Source: Peribacillus alkalitolerans (GTDB taxonomy: Bacteria; Bacillota; Bacilli; Bacillales; DSM-1321). From it: a stretch of 64,000 nt of DNA. Both the position numbers and the translations under genes were made by a program. The stretch covers positions 248,001 through 312,000 of the forward strand of contig NZ_JAAGVZ010000001.1 in the NCBI RefSeq assembly GCF_010882125.1, written 5' to 3'. Positions 1 to 8,349 of the stretch are shown one piece after another (positions within the stretch are counted from its first letter, which is position 1; every line of letters starts with the position of its first letter). The notes beneath the pieces are model-generated. The model ran no database searches, was not told the origin of the DNA, and was given only the letters and a program-made list of their open reading frames with translations.

Positions 1-292
1 AAAACTTGGGATAGGCACTATCCCCTGAGCCAAAGCATGCTGCATTTACTCCAGCTAAATGTAATCCATTCAGATCTTCAAAAAAGTCCTCTGCTTCATA
101 AGGAAGATCTCCATCCCCCCATGTATAAGCCCCAATAAAAATACAATCATAATCTACTAATGTTTCTACCTCTACTGTATCTAGACATTCCATTTCCACC
201 TCACAACCTGAGGAAAGAAGAACATTTTTTATTACATTTGCTATATCTTCTGTATTCCCCGACATACTTACATACCCTATAAAGGTTTTCAT
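1..292 (-). CDS. Flavodoxin, 3' part cut by window edge
   Basis: A reverse-strand frame opens at the ATG of 290-292 and runs off the left edge, so 97 codons are visible. Residues 9-15 (SMSGNTE) fit the flavodoxin phosphate-binding loop for FMN, and GAYTWGDGDLP near residue 57 fits the second FMN-contacting loop. Flavodoxins are small cytosolic electron carriers that replace ferredoxin when iron is scarce. The perfect Fur box just upstream supports that role, as for the ykuN/ykuP flavodoxins of B. subtilis. Which paralogue this is cannot be told from the N-terminal part alone. Confidence 0.85.
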   Translation of the reverse strand, partial: MKTFIGYVSMSGNTEDIANVIKNVLLSSGCEVEMECLDTVEVETLVDYDCIFIGAYTWGDGDLPYEAEDFFEDLNGLHLAGVNAACFGSGDSAYPKF

Positions 293-340
293 TAACACAC
301 CACCTAATTGATAACCGTTTTCATTTATAGATATAATAAA

Positions 341-355
341 TGATAATGATTATCA
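341..355. promoter_or_regulatory. Fur box (7-1-7), iron-repression operator
   Basis: The 15 bases tgataatgattatca form an exact 7-1-7 inverted repeat matching the Bacillus Fur consensus TGATAATNATTATCA. It lies between the flavodoxin start (292, reverse) and the small gene starting at 457 (forward), so it could repress either or both. A looser half-site follows at about 360-373. The match is seen directly; binding by Fur is inferred. Confidence 0.9.
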
Positions 356-456
356 ATGTCAATGATATTCATTTTAAAATAATATCTAAAAAAAGGTCAA
401 TAATCATGATTTCGTACATATAATTTCTTGAAATTGCATGAAAAAGGAGGATGTTA

Positions 457-705
457 ATGTCAATAAAATCAAATGGCTTACGTCTACGGAGAATTCAAAG
501 GCTTGCCCATGAAATTATGGACGAAGTGAATTTTAAGAATGAGCAAAGACCAGCTGAGACATTAAACCTTGTAATTGATAACCTGTCTCGTGCAATAGGA
601 GATTTAGCCGATCCTTCAGGGAACTATTCACTAGATTATTTGGAAGAAAAAGTAGCAAATGCCCATTCCTTACTTTTTGAAAAGAAAAAAACGAGGATTT
701 ATTGA
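457..705 (+). CDS. Small hypothetical protein, 82 aa
   Basis: I do not recognise this protein. An upstream in-frame ATG at 451 abuts the ribosome site aaaaaggagg (441-450), which is too close, so the ATG at 457 with a 6-nt spacer is chosen. The product is charged, without a signal peptide or membrane segment. It has a basic N-terminus (GLRLRRIQRLAHEIMDEV) and looks largely helical. It is divergent from the flavodoxin and shares the intergenic region with the Fur box, so iron regulation is possible but not shown. Confidence 0.7.
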   Translation: MSIKSNGLRLRRIQRLAHEIMDEVNFKNEQRPAETLNLVIDNLSRAIGDLADPSGNYSLDYLEEKVANAHSLLFEKKKTRIY

Positions 706-713
706 TGGAACAT

Positions 714-741
714 AAAAACACGGCAGATGAGTCTGCCGTGT
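714..741 (-). terminator. Intrinsic terminator (HD-GYP gene)
   Basis: A 10-bp perfect stem acacggcaga/tctgccgtgt with a 4-nt loop lies at 718-741. On the reverse strand it is followed by a T-run, so it ends the gene at 797-1705. It may also stop the convergent small gene ending at 705. Confidence 0.8.
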
Positions 742-796
742 CCTGTTATTAACGGATAGAAAAGTGAGAACCAACATTACTTGTACGTTCCTGTTA

Positions 797-1705
797 TCAG
801 ATAATGCCCTCTTCCTTTAATATCTCTTCTAATGCATCAACAATTTCAGAATCATACTGTATCCCGGACAGTCTTTTTAATTCATCTATTGCATAATGGG
901 GATTAAATGCATTCCTATATGCTCTATTATCTGTCATAGCATCATAAGAATCACAGACTCCTATTATCTTAGCTTCTAAAGTGATTTGATCACACTTTAA
1001 ACCAAATGGATACCCAGAACCATCAATCCGTTCATGATGTTGCCTAATGATATCTATTATATGGCTGTAGCCCGTAGTGCTTACTATATCTGCACCATCT
1101 CCAGGATGCTTCTTGATACAATTGTATTCCTCGTTCGTTAATCTACCAGGTTTATTTAAAATTTCATCTGGGACATTGATTTTGCCAATATCATGAAGTT
1201 CTGCGGCTAAATATAATCTTTTTATCATCTCTGAATCTAAATTTAATTTTTTTGCCACTTTAATAGATAATTCCGCTACTTTTTCACTATGATTATAAGT
1301 AAACCGGTCCTTGGTTTCGACTTTTTTAGTTAATTCCTTGAGCGCCCGATAATCTTCACTAACTTTTTTGAAAGTTGGTTCATTAATGACCCATAAATAA
1401 GTAACATCTGTTATGGCTTTGAAAAATTTTGATTCTTTCAAACCTTTAACGGTGAAATAATCATTTGCCTTAAGGACTTGTTTATTACCGTGGTTATCAT
1501 ATTCCAATTCACCATTTAAAATATAAACAAATTCAAATGTTTCAGGATCATTACTTGGATATACATGGAACATTTTATCTTTATATACAGTCTGGAGCAT
1601 GATATCTACTCCATTATCACGTCCTAAAAGACTTAATTCATTTGAATTTTGATTGATTATGTCAAGATTACTTCCCTCATTAAAAACTATTAATCCATCA
1701 TCCAC
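797..1705 (-). CDS. HD-GYP phosphodiesterase with N-terminal cupin-like sensor
   Basis: This is a probable cyclic-di-GMP phosphodiesterase. The C-terminal half carries the intact HD-GYP signature: HDIGK at about residues 171-175, a later KHPxxG histidine, then QHHER followed by DGSGYP. The N-terminal 110 residues look like a cupin/cyclic-nucleotide-binding-like beta domain and probably sense a ligand. A longer frame opens at 1732, but the ribosome site aaaaggagaa lies inside it and is correctly spaced only for the GTG at 1705, giving 302 aa. No membrane segment is seen. A diguanylate cyclase gene is encoded nearby on the same strand (2474-3637). Confidence 0.85.
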   Translation of the reverse strand: MDDGLIVFNEGSNLDIINQNSNELSLLGRDNGVDIMLQTVYKDKMFHVYPSNDPETFEFVYILNGELEYDNHGNKQVLKANDYFTVKGLKESKFFKAITDVTYLWVINEPTFKKVSEDYRALKELTKKVETKDRFTYNHSEKVAELSIKVAKKLNLDSEMIKRLYLAAELHDIGKINVPDEILNKPGRLTNEEYNCIKKHPGDGADIVSTTGYSHIIDIIRQHHERIDGSGYPFGLKCDQITLEAKIIGVCDSYDAMTDNRAYRNAFNPHYAIDELKRLSGIQYDSEIVDALEEILKEEGII

Positions 1706-1733
1706 AAATAATTCTCCTTTTAGTAAAAACATA

Positions 1734-1764
1734 AAACGGATTCTATAGAATAGGAATCCGCTTT
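1734..1764 (-). terminator. Intrinsic terminator (secreted coiled-coil gene)
   Basis: The inverted repeat cggattc...gaatccg at about 1737-1760 is followed on the reverse strand by TTTTATGTTTTT. It sits after the gene at 1804-2373 and before the HD-GYP gene, so the two are probably separate transcripts. Confidence 0.65.
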
Positions 1765-1803
1765 AATAATAACATCAATTGAAATCAAATGTGCAAGTTT
1801 ACA

Positions 1804-2373
1804 TTATGTCCCAATAACCTGAATCGGGTCAATCCATACCCACTTATGTGCGATTTTTACATACTTCCATACACATTCAGCTTCCACACCTAATGCAGCA
1901 GCCTCTTCAATGGTTTCAGCTGTCATTTTTCTAGTCAGTATATCCAAATCAACAATTAGTTGATCCAATTCTGAATGGAATTGAGCTGTACGGTCAGCAA
2001 AGTATTGTGATTTTCCACTTAAAGTACTTTCAAGTGATGCAACATCAGAGTCAATCTTCGCAAGCTCTGCTTTAATAGTATCAATTTTTTCTTGTTCAAC
2101 TGCGACTAGTAATTCAGCTTCTAGGCTGGATTGTTGCTCCCTTAAAGATACGATAGCATCTGATCCTTGTATGGATGCAATATCTTCAAAATACTTTGCC
2201 TGAAGTATATTAGCTTCTTGTACAGTTTTCTCAATTTCCTCATCAATCGCAACATTAGTTGTTTCAATTAGTTCTAATGCTTTTTCAACATCATTGGTTT
2301 CAGAAGCCAGTGCACTCGTTCCGTAAGTGAATAATAATAAGAATGAAAATAACAATGCAGATAATTTTTTCAT
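1804..2373 (-). CDS. Secreted coiled-coil protein of unknown function, 189 aa
   Basis: The N-terminus MKKLSALLFSFLLLF...ALAS is a clear Sec signal peptide with an AxA-type cleavage site near residue 24. The mature part is mostly one long acidic helix with heptad spacing (about residues 30-150). The C-terminus is short and tryptophan-rich (CVWKYVKIAHKWVWIDP). An upstream TTG could add four residues, but tggaggga is spaced for the ATG at 2371-2373. I do not recognise a family. Export across the membrane is well supported; the role is unknown. Confidence 0.75.
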   Translation of the reverse strand: MKKLSALLFSFLLLFTYGTSALASETNDVEKALELIETTNVAIDEEIEKTVQEANILQAKYFEDIASIQGSDAIVSLREQQSSLEAELLVAVEQEKIDTIKAELAKIDSDVASLESTLSGKSQYFADRTAQFHSELDQLIVDLDILTRKMTAETIEEAAALGVEAECVWKYVKIAHKWVWIDPIQVIGT

Positions 2374-2473
2374 CTTTCCCTCCAAATATCCCGAGACAAA
2401 ATGCTCATGTAATAAATACCATTATAAAGATTATTTCCCAAAAATTCCATATTAATAGAATCATATTTACTAG

Positions 2474-3637
2474 TTATATATAAAAAACGTTTTTAGCTTT
2501 ATATAGCTCTTGATCGGCGACTCTTTTTAATTCCTCTACTGTGGTTCCGTCCTCTGGATATTTGGAGGTACCTGCACTAAATGCAACTTTGATATATCCG
2601 TCCTTCACATTCAAAGGATGATTAGTTAAATATTCATCCAATTTAGTGATTATGGCTTCTACTTTATCCTTTGTTGGTGATCTCAAAATAAACATAAATT
2701 CATCACCAGCATACCTATATGCCCCAATATCCTCGTTACATAAAGTTTTCATTCCCTCTGCCAGCCTTGTTAAGTAATAATCACCATTTTCATGTCCATA
2801 ATTATCATTGATTCCTTTTAAATTGTCGGAATCCAGCATAATTAGTGCGAGGGAGTCTACTTCATCCAAAGCTTTGGAAATATCGTTATGGAATGCTCGG
2901 AAATTCCCAAGGCCTGTCATCTCATCTAGTATAGACAATTCATAAATTTTCTTATAAAGTCGTGCAGTTTCAATGGAACTTAGCACTTGGTTACCAATGA
3001 TTAAAAGTAATTCCTCATGTTCTTTCCTAAATGCAAATTCTTTATGGGACTGTGCAGAAATGACACCTCTCACCTGTTCATCAATGATTAGTGGTACAAA
3101 AATGCATGTCTTTGTATCATCATCACCAACTGTTTCATAAACCTGGTCAATATCATTTTCTGACTTAAGATGAATCGTCTTCCCTTCCTTAATTACATTC
3201 GATGTAAAACTGTCTCCCCCTAATTCAAGGGTAGAGCCATGATACTCATTACCGTCATCTATTAAAAATGGAAAATAAATAATATTCTTTTCTTCTTCAA
3301 CCGTGGCAAGAAAAAATGCGTCCGTTGGCATTACTCTTGATACCAGCTCATAAGCCTTTCTAAGAAGGACTTCCTCATTCAACGTTTTAGCACATGTTAG
3401 TGCAAAGTCAGCAAGTATTCTTAAATGACCATTTAACCAATTGAGGGATTCGATATTTTTGTGAAGGGTTTCTAACCGATCCTCTAATTCAGTCATACCT
3501 TGGATTCCCATTTCTGCAGCCCTATCTCCAATGGTTTCAAGAGCTTGATGGCCTCCTTGGAACTGTTCACAACCGATATCAGTTAATATCTTATTGATAT
3601 TCCAAATTAAATCTTGGTTAAAGTCTCTCTCTTTCAT
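2474..3637 (-). CDS. GAF-GGDEF diguanylate cyclase
   Basis: A predicted soluble cyclic-di-GMP synthase. Residues 1-75 are helical, about 80-225 form a GAF sensor domain, and about 235-387 form the GGDEF domain. The catalytic signature reads AGDEF (residues 310-314) rather than GGDEF, a variant found in some active cyclases. The upstream LDSDNLKGINDNYGHENGD segment is well conserved. No RxxD inhibitory site is visible five residues before the signature, so product inhibition may be absent. It could be a cyclase or a nucleotide-binding receptor. No membrane segments were seen. Confidence 0.85.
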   Translation of the reverse strand: MKERDFNQDLIWNINKILTDIGCEQFQGGHQALETIGDRAAEMGIQGMTELEDRLETLHKNIESLNWLNGHLRILADFALTCAKTLNEEVLLRKAYELVSRVMPTDAFFLATVEEEKNIIYFPFLIDDGNEYHGSTLELGGDSFTSNVIKEGKTIHLKSENDIDQVYETVGDDDTKTCIFVPLIIDEQVRGVISAQSHKEFAFRKEHEELLLIIGNQVLSSIETARLYKKIYELSILDEMTGLGNFRAFHNDISKALDEVDSLALIMLDSDNLKGINDNYGHENGDYYLTRLAEGMKTLCNEDIGAYRYAGDEFMFILRSPTKDKVEAIITKLDEYLTNHPLNVKDGYIKVAFSAGTSKYPEDGTTVEELKRVADQELYKAKNVFYI

Positions 3638-3725
3638 TAATTCACATCCGAAAAAATTGATAATTATAATAATTATAACATATTAAAATATAACGTTACT
3701 TGCTTGATTTGTTTTCTTTAATTAT

Positions 3726-3756
3726 AAAAAGAGAGAGATTTATATCTCCCTCTCGA
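3726..3756 (-). terminator. Intrinsic terminator (minJ)
   Basis: The imperfect stem gagagagat/atctccctctc (3731-3754) is followed on the reverse strand by a run of five T. It lies about 55 nt after the minJ stop. Confidence 0.6.
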
Positions 3757-3808
3757 TTAATATGAAACATGGTTCCGGTAGTTTTTGATGGTTTCCGGAC
3801 ATTTATGG

Positions 3809-5005
3809 TTAAACAGCTTCCTGCTTCGTCTTTTTATAATCTTGCACGAATAGGATTCCTAACTCATGATGCTCATTTTCGTAAAGAGCTCTTTGTACAA
3901 ATCGAATTTGATCCTGCGAATCCAATACTTCCAATTTACAATGAGCGCGATTCCGACTCAACGCTTCATAAAATTGGGCCTGATTATAAACTATCGTTCC
4001 ATTTACTTTTGTGACAATTTCTCCGATTTCCAGTCCCATTTTTTCAGCAGGGGAATCTGGAACTAGCCCCAGAATCATTACACCGCGGGACCGTTGAGAG
4101 AAATAAAATGGTAGCTTTTCTTCGAACAATCGTTGGAAGAAAGTCACACTTTCCCTACCCAAAAGTCCAATTGCAGCAGCTACGATGGAAATCATAGGAT
4201 ACCATAAGCCTCCTACCGCAATTGCAGTTACTACTGCTCCTAAAGCTAGCACTCTACTTCCATTTAAGGAGATACTCTCCTTAGGTAGCATTCCTTTAAC
4301 CGTTTGCGAATAACCGATTAAAAAAGGCAGTAGGATCGGTGTTATGGCGCCTTCCCCGGGTAAATCCAGAACCGGCCACCAAGCAAATGGCGCTGGCAAT
4401 TCTCCACCTGGAATGAAAACAAAGAAGGGAATCATCCATAGTCTACTTGAAACATGGGCTCCAACAGGTAATCCACGCTTCGACGTAATCAATTTAGGAG
4501 ATGTCGCTTTGTAACCATTTCGTTTGATCAAAGAACCTTCCGCCAACAATAACAACCCCATTAAGAATGGAATCGAAGGATAGATATTCGTTTCAAGGTC
4601 TGAAAAGGCTTGCACAAAACCAGGTAACTGTACATCTTTTTCAAATAAGAAGAAAAGAATGAAAAACGTCACTCCAAGAATGTAGCCTGGAGATAATAGT
4701 CTCAGCCTCAATGTCAATGTGACAAGCACCGTGAAGACTCCCGCCACCAAAACAGCTGCATATGGAATGCTGATGCCTAGTAACACTGTAACAATCGATA
4801 TTAAAAGCCCTATTAACCAAGTGGAGGCAAATAGTTGTTTTAATTCGAAATAACCGTTTTGAGCGCGCACATGGAAATCGCTTCGCTCACGTTTTACACG
4901 TATATAACCATAAACTAAACATAATACAAAACTATAATAAAATAACGGGTGGAGAAAAAGTTTTCCCATACCTGTCCCAAATTCTATTAACCACTGTTGC
5001 AGCAA
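3809..5005 (-). CDS. minJ: Cell-division topological determinant MinJ
   Basis: MinJ is the polytopic membrane protein that bridges DivIVA and MinD in Bacillus and so restricts FtsZ rings to midcell. The N-terminal 270 residues hold about eight hydrophobic segments and the last 100 residues form a PDZ domain (GLVPDSPAEKMGLEIGEIV...VNG). The length of 398 aa matches the B. subtilis protein (about 397). Position downstream of ctpB and ftsEX is the B. subtilis arrangement, except that swrA is not present between ctpB and minJ. The start is TTG at 5005, after a GAAGGATGGTGG purine tract. It has its own terminator. Confidence 0.9.
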   Translation of the reverse strand: MLQQWLIEFGTGMGKLFLHPLFYYSFVLCLVYGYIRVKRERSDFHVRAQNGYFELKQLFASTWLIGLLISIVTVLLGISIPYAAVLVAGVFTVLVTLTLRLRLLSPGYILGVTFFILFFLFEKDVQLPGFVQAFSDLETNIYPSIPFLMGLLLLAEGSLIKRNGYKATSPKLITSKRGLPVGAHVSSRLWMIPFFVFIPGGELPAPFAWWPVLDLPGEGAITPILLPFLIGYSQTVKGMLPKESISLNGSRVLALGAVVTAIAVGGLWYPMISIVAAAIGLLGRESVTFFQRLFEEKLPFYFSQRSRGVMILGLVPDSPAEKMGLEIGEIVTKVNGTIVYNQAQFYEALSRNRAHCKLEVLDSQDQIRFVQRALYENEHHELGILFVQDYKKTKQEAV

Positions 5006-5171
5006 CCTTTTCCACCATCCTTCTGAATATGTAATAGACTAACAATTACTTCTATTCTATCAAAATGGACATTCCATGCCTATCTCAAAAGGAAATTTGT
5101 TGTAAGTTGGGAATGACGCTTTTTTCCAACTGATGACCATTAGCTAATTGGTAGAGTCGATCTAAAACAAG

Positions 5172-5270
5172 AAATATTACCAAATGAAGTGCATTTATTA
5201 CCGAAATTTTATATATATTACCAAACGCACCCCTGATTTTACCGAATTGAGCTGGTATATTACCAAATCC
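5172..5270 (-). repeat. 21-bp phased tandem repeat array 1 (5 units)
   Basis: On the forward strand the core wTTACCRAA begins at 5176, 5197, 5217, 5238 (as TTTACC) and 5259: steps of 21, 20, 21 and 21 bp. Read on the reverse strand, the sense of the flanking genes, the core is RTTYGGTAATA followed by about 10 variable bases. The array starts about 18 nt beyond the ctpB terminator. The frame 5085-5288 that covers it only reflects the 21-bp (7-codon) period and is not called as a gene. It occupies the interval where B. subtilis carries swrA. Confidence 0.9.
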
Positions 5271-5285
5271 ACTGGATTCATCACA

Positions 5286-5317
5286 CAAAAAAGAACCTGA
5301 ATCATAGATTCAGGCTC
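5286..5317 (-). terminator. Intrinsic terminator (ctpB)
   Basis: The perfect stem cctgaatc/gattcagg with loop tat is followed on the reverse strand by TTCTTTTTTG. It is immediately after the ctpB stop at 5325. Confidence 0.9.
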
Positions 5318-5324
5318 CTCACCA

Positions 5325-6758
5325 TCATTTTGAAGATAAATACCGTATTGCGGCTTTTAACTGAACATCATATTCCTCATCATTGACTCTTGATAGAACT
5401 GTATTTTCAAGGGCAGCCGCGGTCTTTTTATCCAATACTCCCGTTGCTTTAAGTCCATTTTGCTTCTGGAAGGCCTTTATGGCAATTTCTGTCTTTAAAT
5501 CAAAGTATCCGTCTTGGCGGCTCGTTTGATATCCGAGACCGCGTAACATACTTTGAGCATTTTCAATCTGCTCATGTGTCATATCACGTTTGAATGTTTT
5601 CTCTACATTCAATGGGTGTGAGGAAAAGATTGCTGGCTGATGGACTTCTATAGTCGGTTTAATCCCTTTTTTATGAATCCAATTTCCGTCAGGAGTAAGC
5701 CATTTAAATAGGGTCAATTTAATATTGCTTCCATCGCCCATTGGTACTGCCTGTTGGACAGTTCCTTTACCGAACGTTTTTTCTCCAATCAGTGGATAGC
5801 CGCCAGCTTCGGCAAGGGCACCTGCCATGATTTCTGATGCGGAAGCACTTCCTTTATCTATCAAAACCGCAATCGGATAAGGCTTCTTTTCCTTCAGGTT
5901 TGTATAAAATTCCTGGCGATCTCCATTCCGTTCTTCAATCAGCAAGTATGGTTTATCACTTGGAATTAATAAGGCGAGCATTTCCTGAACACTATCAAGA
6001 AGTCCTCCTGGATTCCCACGAACGTCAATCAATAACCCTGTGATATTTTGTTCCTCTAATTCTTTCAAAGACTTCTTAAAGTCCTTAGAAGTATTTTGCG
6101 AGAACGAGGTGATTTCTAAATAACCGATGTTCTTGCCGTTTTCTTCTTTAATAGACTTATGGACGGTCTCAATTGGAATTTCATCACGAACTACTTCTAG
6201 TTTAATAGGATCCGAAACTCCTGCTCGTTTAACTTCAATCGTAACCTTCGTCCCTTTTTTACCACGGATTTTCATGCTTGTCTCAAATAAGTCCAGCCCT
6301 TCAAGGCTTTCTCCATTCACTTTTAATAGTTGATCCTTAGGCTTCAGCCCCGCCTTTTCAGCTGGAGAATTCTTGTATGGAGAGACAATGATGATTTTTC
6401 CATCTTCCATTCCAATCTCTGTTCCAATTCCCTCGAACGAGCTATCAAGAGAATCATTAAATTGCTTTGCCGTCTCCTTATCCATATAAACCGAATAAGG
6501 GTCCTTCAATGTTTCCAACATCCCTTGGATGGCACCCTCTTCTAATTCCCCTTCATCCACTTCCTCGACATAGTGCTTGGAAATCAGTTCAAATGCCTTT
6601 TCAACCTTAGTCAGCTGTACTCCTTCTTCCTCCTTTTTCTGTACAGGATTTTCTGCAATTTGTTCAGAGAGGAGTTTCGGTCCATATACCGCCCCTCCTA
6701 CTGCACCTGTCACTAATGACACAGTCACCGCTGCAGGTAATACCCAAGCTTTCTTCAT
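5325..6758 (-). CDS. ctpB: Carboxy-terminal processing protease CtpB (S41)
   Basis: CtpB is a membrane-anchored PDZ-protease. In B. subtilis it is exported into the space between mother cell and forespore, where it cleaves SpoIVFA to help activate SigK. Seen here: an N-terminal anchor (residues 4-25), a PDZ domain (about 110-190), and an S41 core with the GSASASE motif (serine about 306) and FGKGTVQ (lysine about 331). The serine-lysine spacing of 25 matches the family dyad. A C-terminal peptidoglycan-binding domain covers about 390-460. The ATG at 6758 follows AAAGGGGGAT. It is separated from the upstream hydrolase gene by two terminators, so it is probably its own transcript, as expected for a sporulation gene. 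Confidence 0.93.
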   Translation of the reverse strand: MKKAWVLPAAVTVSLVTGAVGGAVYGPKLLSEQIAENPVQKKEEEGVQLTKVEKAFELISKHYVEEVDEGELEEGAIQGMLETLKDPYSVYMDKETAKQFNDSLDSSFEGIGTEIGMEDGKIIIVSPYKNSPAEKAGLKPKDQLLKVNGESLEGLDLFETSMKIRGKKGTKVTIEVKRAGVSDPIKLEVVRDEIPIETVHKSIKEENGKNIGYLEITSFSQNTSKDFKKSLKELEEQNITGLLIDVRGNPGGLLDSVQEMLALLIPSDKPYLLIEERNGDRQEFYTNLKEKKPYPIAVLIDKGSASASEIMAGALAEAGGYPLIGEKTFGKGTVQQAVPMGDGSNIKLTLFKWLTPDGNWIHKKGIKPTIEVHQPAIFSSHPLNVEKTFKRDMTHEQIENAQSMLRGLGYQTSRQDGYFDLKTEIAIKAFQKQNGLKATGVLDKKTAAALENTVLSRVNDEEYDVQLKAAIRYLSSK

Positions 6759-6853
6759 ATATATCCCCCTTTAAAGAGGACCAGATTTTATCCTTAATCA
6801 AAAATAAGCTGCATTCTTTACTGAGTTGGCCATCTTATATCTACACCGTTAGT

Positions 6854-6883
6854 AAAAAAGACACCGCACAAATGTGGGATGTC
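6854..6883 (-). terminator. Second terminator-like hairpin before ctpB
   Basis: The reverse strand reads GACATCCCACA/TGTGCGGTGTC, 10 of 11 positions paired, then six T. It sits 3' of another terminator (6932-6967), so read-through from the LytM hydrolase gene into ctpB would be blocked twice. Confidence 0.65.
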
Positions 6884-6931
6884 CTGTTCTTTACTATAAA
6901 CTTATTCAAGGCTTGTACGTTTAGAACAAAT

Positions 6932-6967
6932 AAAAACACAACCTGCTATAAAGGTCAGGTTGTGTTT
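6932..6967 (-). terminator. Intrinsic terminator (LytM hydrolase gene)
   Basis: Perfect 10-bp stem acacaacctg/caggttgtgt, followed on the reverse strand by TTTTTATTT, just after the stop at 6978. Confidence 0.9.
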
Positions 6968-6977
6968 CAATTACATA

Positions 6978-8258
6978 TTAAAATGGTACATAACGCATAG
7001 GATCGATAGCATTAGACTTATTCGCTGTCCATTGTCCTTTATGCAATTCAAAGTGTAAATGCTGTCCGTACGAACGGCCTGTGTTACCCATATAACCAAT
7101 CAATTGTCCTTTGGCAACTGTAGCCCCTGTACTTACTTGACGTGATTCTAAATGTGCATAAACAGTCGTAAATAATTGTCCGTCAATGGAGTGTGTGACT
7201 AAAATACAATTACCATATGAGCTTGAGTAGTAAGATTTCATGACTACTCCATCTGCAGCTGATAAAATAGCTACATTCGAACCACTATTGGCAATATCTA
7301 CTCCATAGTGGAATTTACCCCATCTAGCTCCGAATGTAGAAGAAATACTTCCACTTGCAGGAGTAGTGAAATTACCCGGCTTAATGGATGGATATGAGCC
7401 AGAATGGCCTCCTGATGATCCACCACTTGAACTGTTTTGTCTACGCTTCGCTTCTTCTTCAGCACGTTTTCTAGCAGCTGCAAGCTCTGCTTTTTCAAGC
7501 TTGATTGCTCGCTCGATAGCTGCCTGTTGAGAAGCAAGAATCTCTGCTTCCTCTTCAAGACTCATTTTGTCAGCTTCAGCTTCTTTTTCTTTCTCTTTAA
7601 GCTGTGCCATCACTTTATCCTTTTGAGCCCTTTGAGCTGTCAACTGAACCTTCATTGCTTCCAGTTCTTTTTTCATCGTTTCAAGGTTTGCTAGCTTTTC
7701 TACTACTTGCTTTTGTTTCTCTTCTAAAACCTTTTTATCTTCTTGGTGCTGACGTAAAATTTCTTGGTCAGCATCCATAATTGTAGAAACTGCACTTACT
7801 CGGTCAACAAAATCGCTGAAGCTTTTTGCTCCAAGCAATACCTCAAGATAGCTGACGCTTCCACCAGTTAACTGGAATGAACGCGCACGCTCTTTTAAAA
7901 GTTCGTTACGCTTTGCAATTCGATCTTGTAATACTTTAATTTCTTCGTTCAATTTTACAATTTCCGCTTTAGTGGCTTCAATTTGCTCACTTTTCTCACG
8001 GATTTTTTGATTCGTCTCACCAATAGCTATATCAACACGCTTAATTTCCGCATTCAATCTAGCTTGCTCATCCTGTAAGCGATCAATTTCCTTTTCTGTG
8101 CTATGTATATTAGCATTGACTCCTGAACGTTGCTGTTGAATCTGTTTCTTTTTATTTTCCATTTCTTTTAAGGATTCTGCATTTACTCCAGTAGCAGGTA
8201 ATAACCCCCCTAGTATAAGAACCATCGCAGAACACATAACTAATAACTTCTGTTTCAA
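6978..8258 (-). CDS. PcsB/EnvC-type peptidoglycan hydrolase (coiled coil + LytM/M23)
   Basis: A secreted wall endopeptidase, 426 aa. A signal peptide (residues 1-27, cleaved after GVNA) leads into two long coiled coils (about 30-270) of the PcsB/EnvC kind, a Ser/Gly linker, and a LytM domain in the last 125 residues. All zinc ligands of an active M23 enzyme are present: HYGVD and the later HLH of GQHLHFE. The position after ftsEX suggests that FtsX activates it through the coiled coil, as for PcsB, CwlO and EnvC. A longer frame begins at 8309, but the ribosome site AAAGGGG fits the TTG at 8258. Confidence 0.88.
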   Translation of the reverse strand: MKQKLLVMCSAMVLILGGLLPATGVNAESLKEMENKKKQIQQQRSGVNANIHSTEKEIDRLQDEQARLNAEIKRVDIAIGETNQKIREKSEQIEATKAEIVKLNEEIKVLQDRIAKRNELLKERARSFQLTGGSVSYLEVLLGAKSFSDFVDRVSAVSTIMDADQEILRQHQEDKKVLEEKQKQVVEKLANLETMKKELEAMKVQLTAQRAQKDKVMAQLKEKEKEAEADKMSLEEEAEILASQQAAIERAIKLEKAELAAARKRAEEEAKRRQNSSSGGSSGGHSGSYPSIKPGNFTTPASGSISSTFGARWGKFHYGVDIANSGSNVAILSAADGVVMKSYYSSSYGNCILVTHSIDGQLFTTVYAHLESRQVSTGATVAKGQLIGYMGNTGRSYGQHLHFELHKGQWTANKSNAIDPMRYVPF

Positions 8259-8315
8259 ATCATTTTCCCCTTTCTTTCTCTTTCCAAGGACATGTGTCTT
8301 CCGAGTCAAATTGGG

Positions 8316-8344
8316 TTTGAATCGGGCAAAAAGCCCGATTCAAA
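8316..8344 (-). other. Perfect 12-bp hairpin between ftsX and the LytM gene
   Basis: The arms tttgaatcgggc and gcccgattcaaa enclose five bases. On the reverse strand the hairpin is followed by CCCAATTT, not a T-run. It is a stable RNA structure that could set transcript stability or partial termination between ftsX and the downstream hydrolase. Confidence 0.6.
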
Positions 8345-8349
8345 ATCTA

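Noticed and set aside
3769-4014. 81-codon forward frame at the minJ 3' end
   Set aside because: Antisense to minJ, and the composition reads as a shadow.
5085-5288. 67-codon reverse frame over array 1
   Set aside because: Same repeat artefact; the N-terminal half is the repeat and the rest shows no family and no ribosome site.
8316-8344. Intrinsic terminator of ftsX
   Set aside because: The 12-bp stem is perfect, but no T-run follows on the transcribed strand; kept only as a hairpin.
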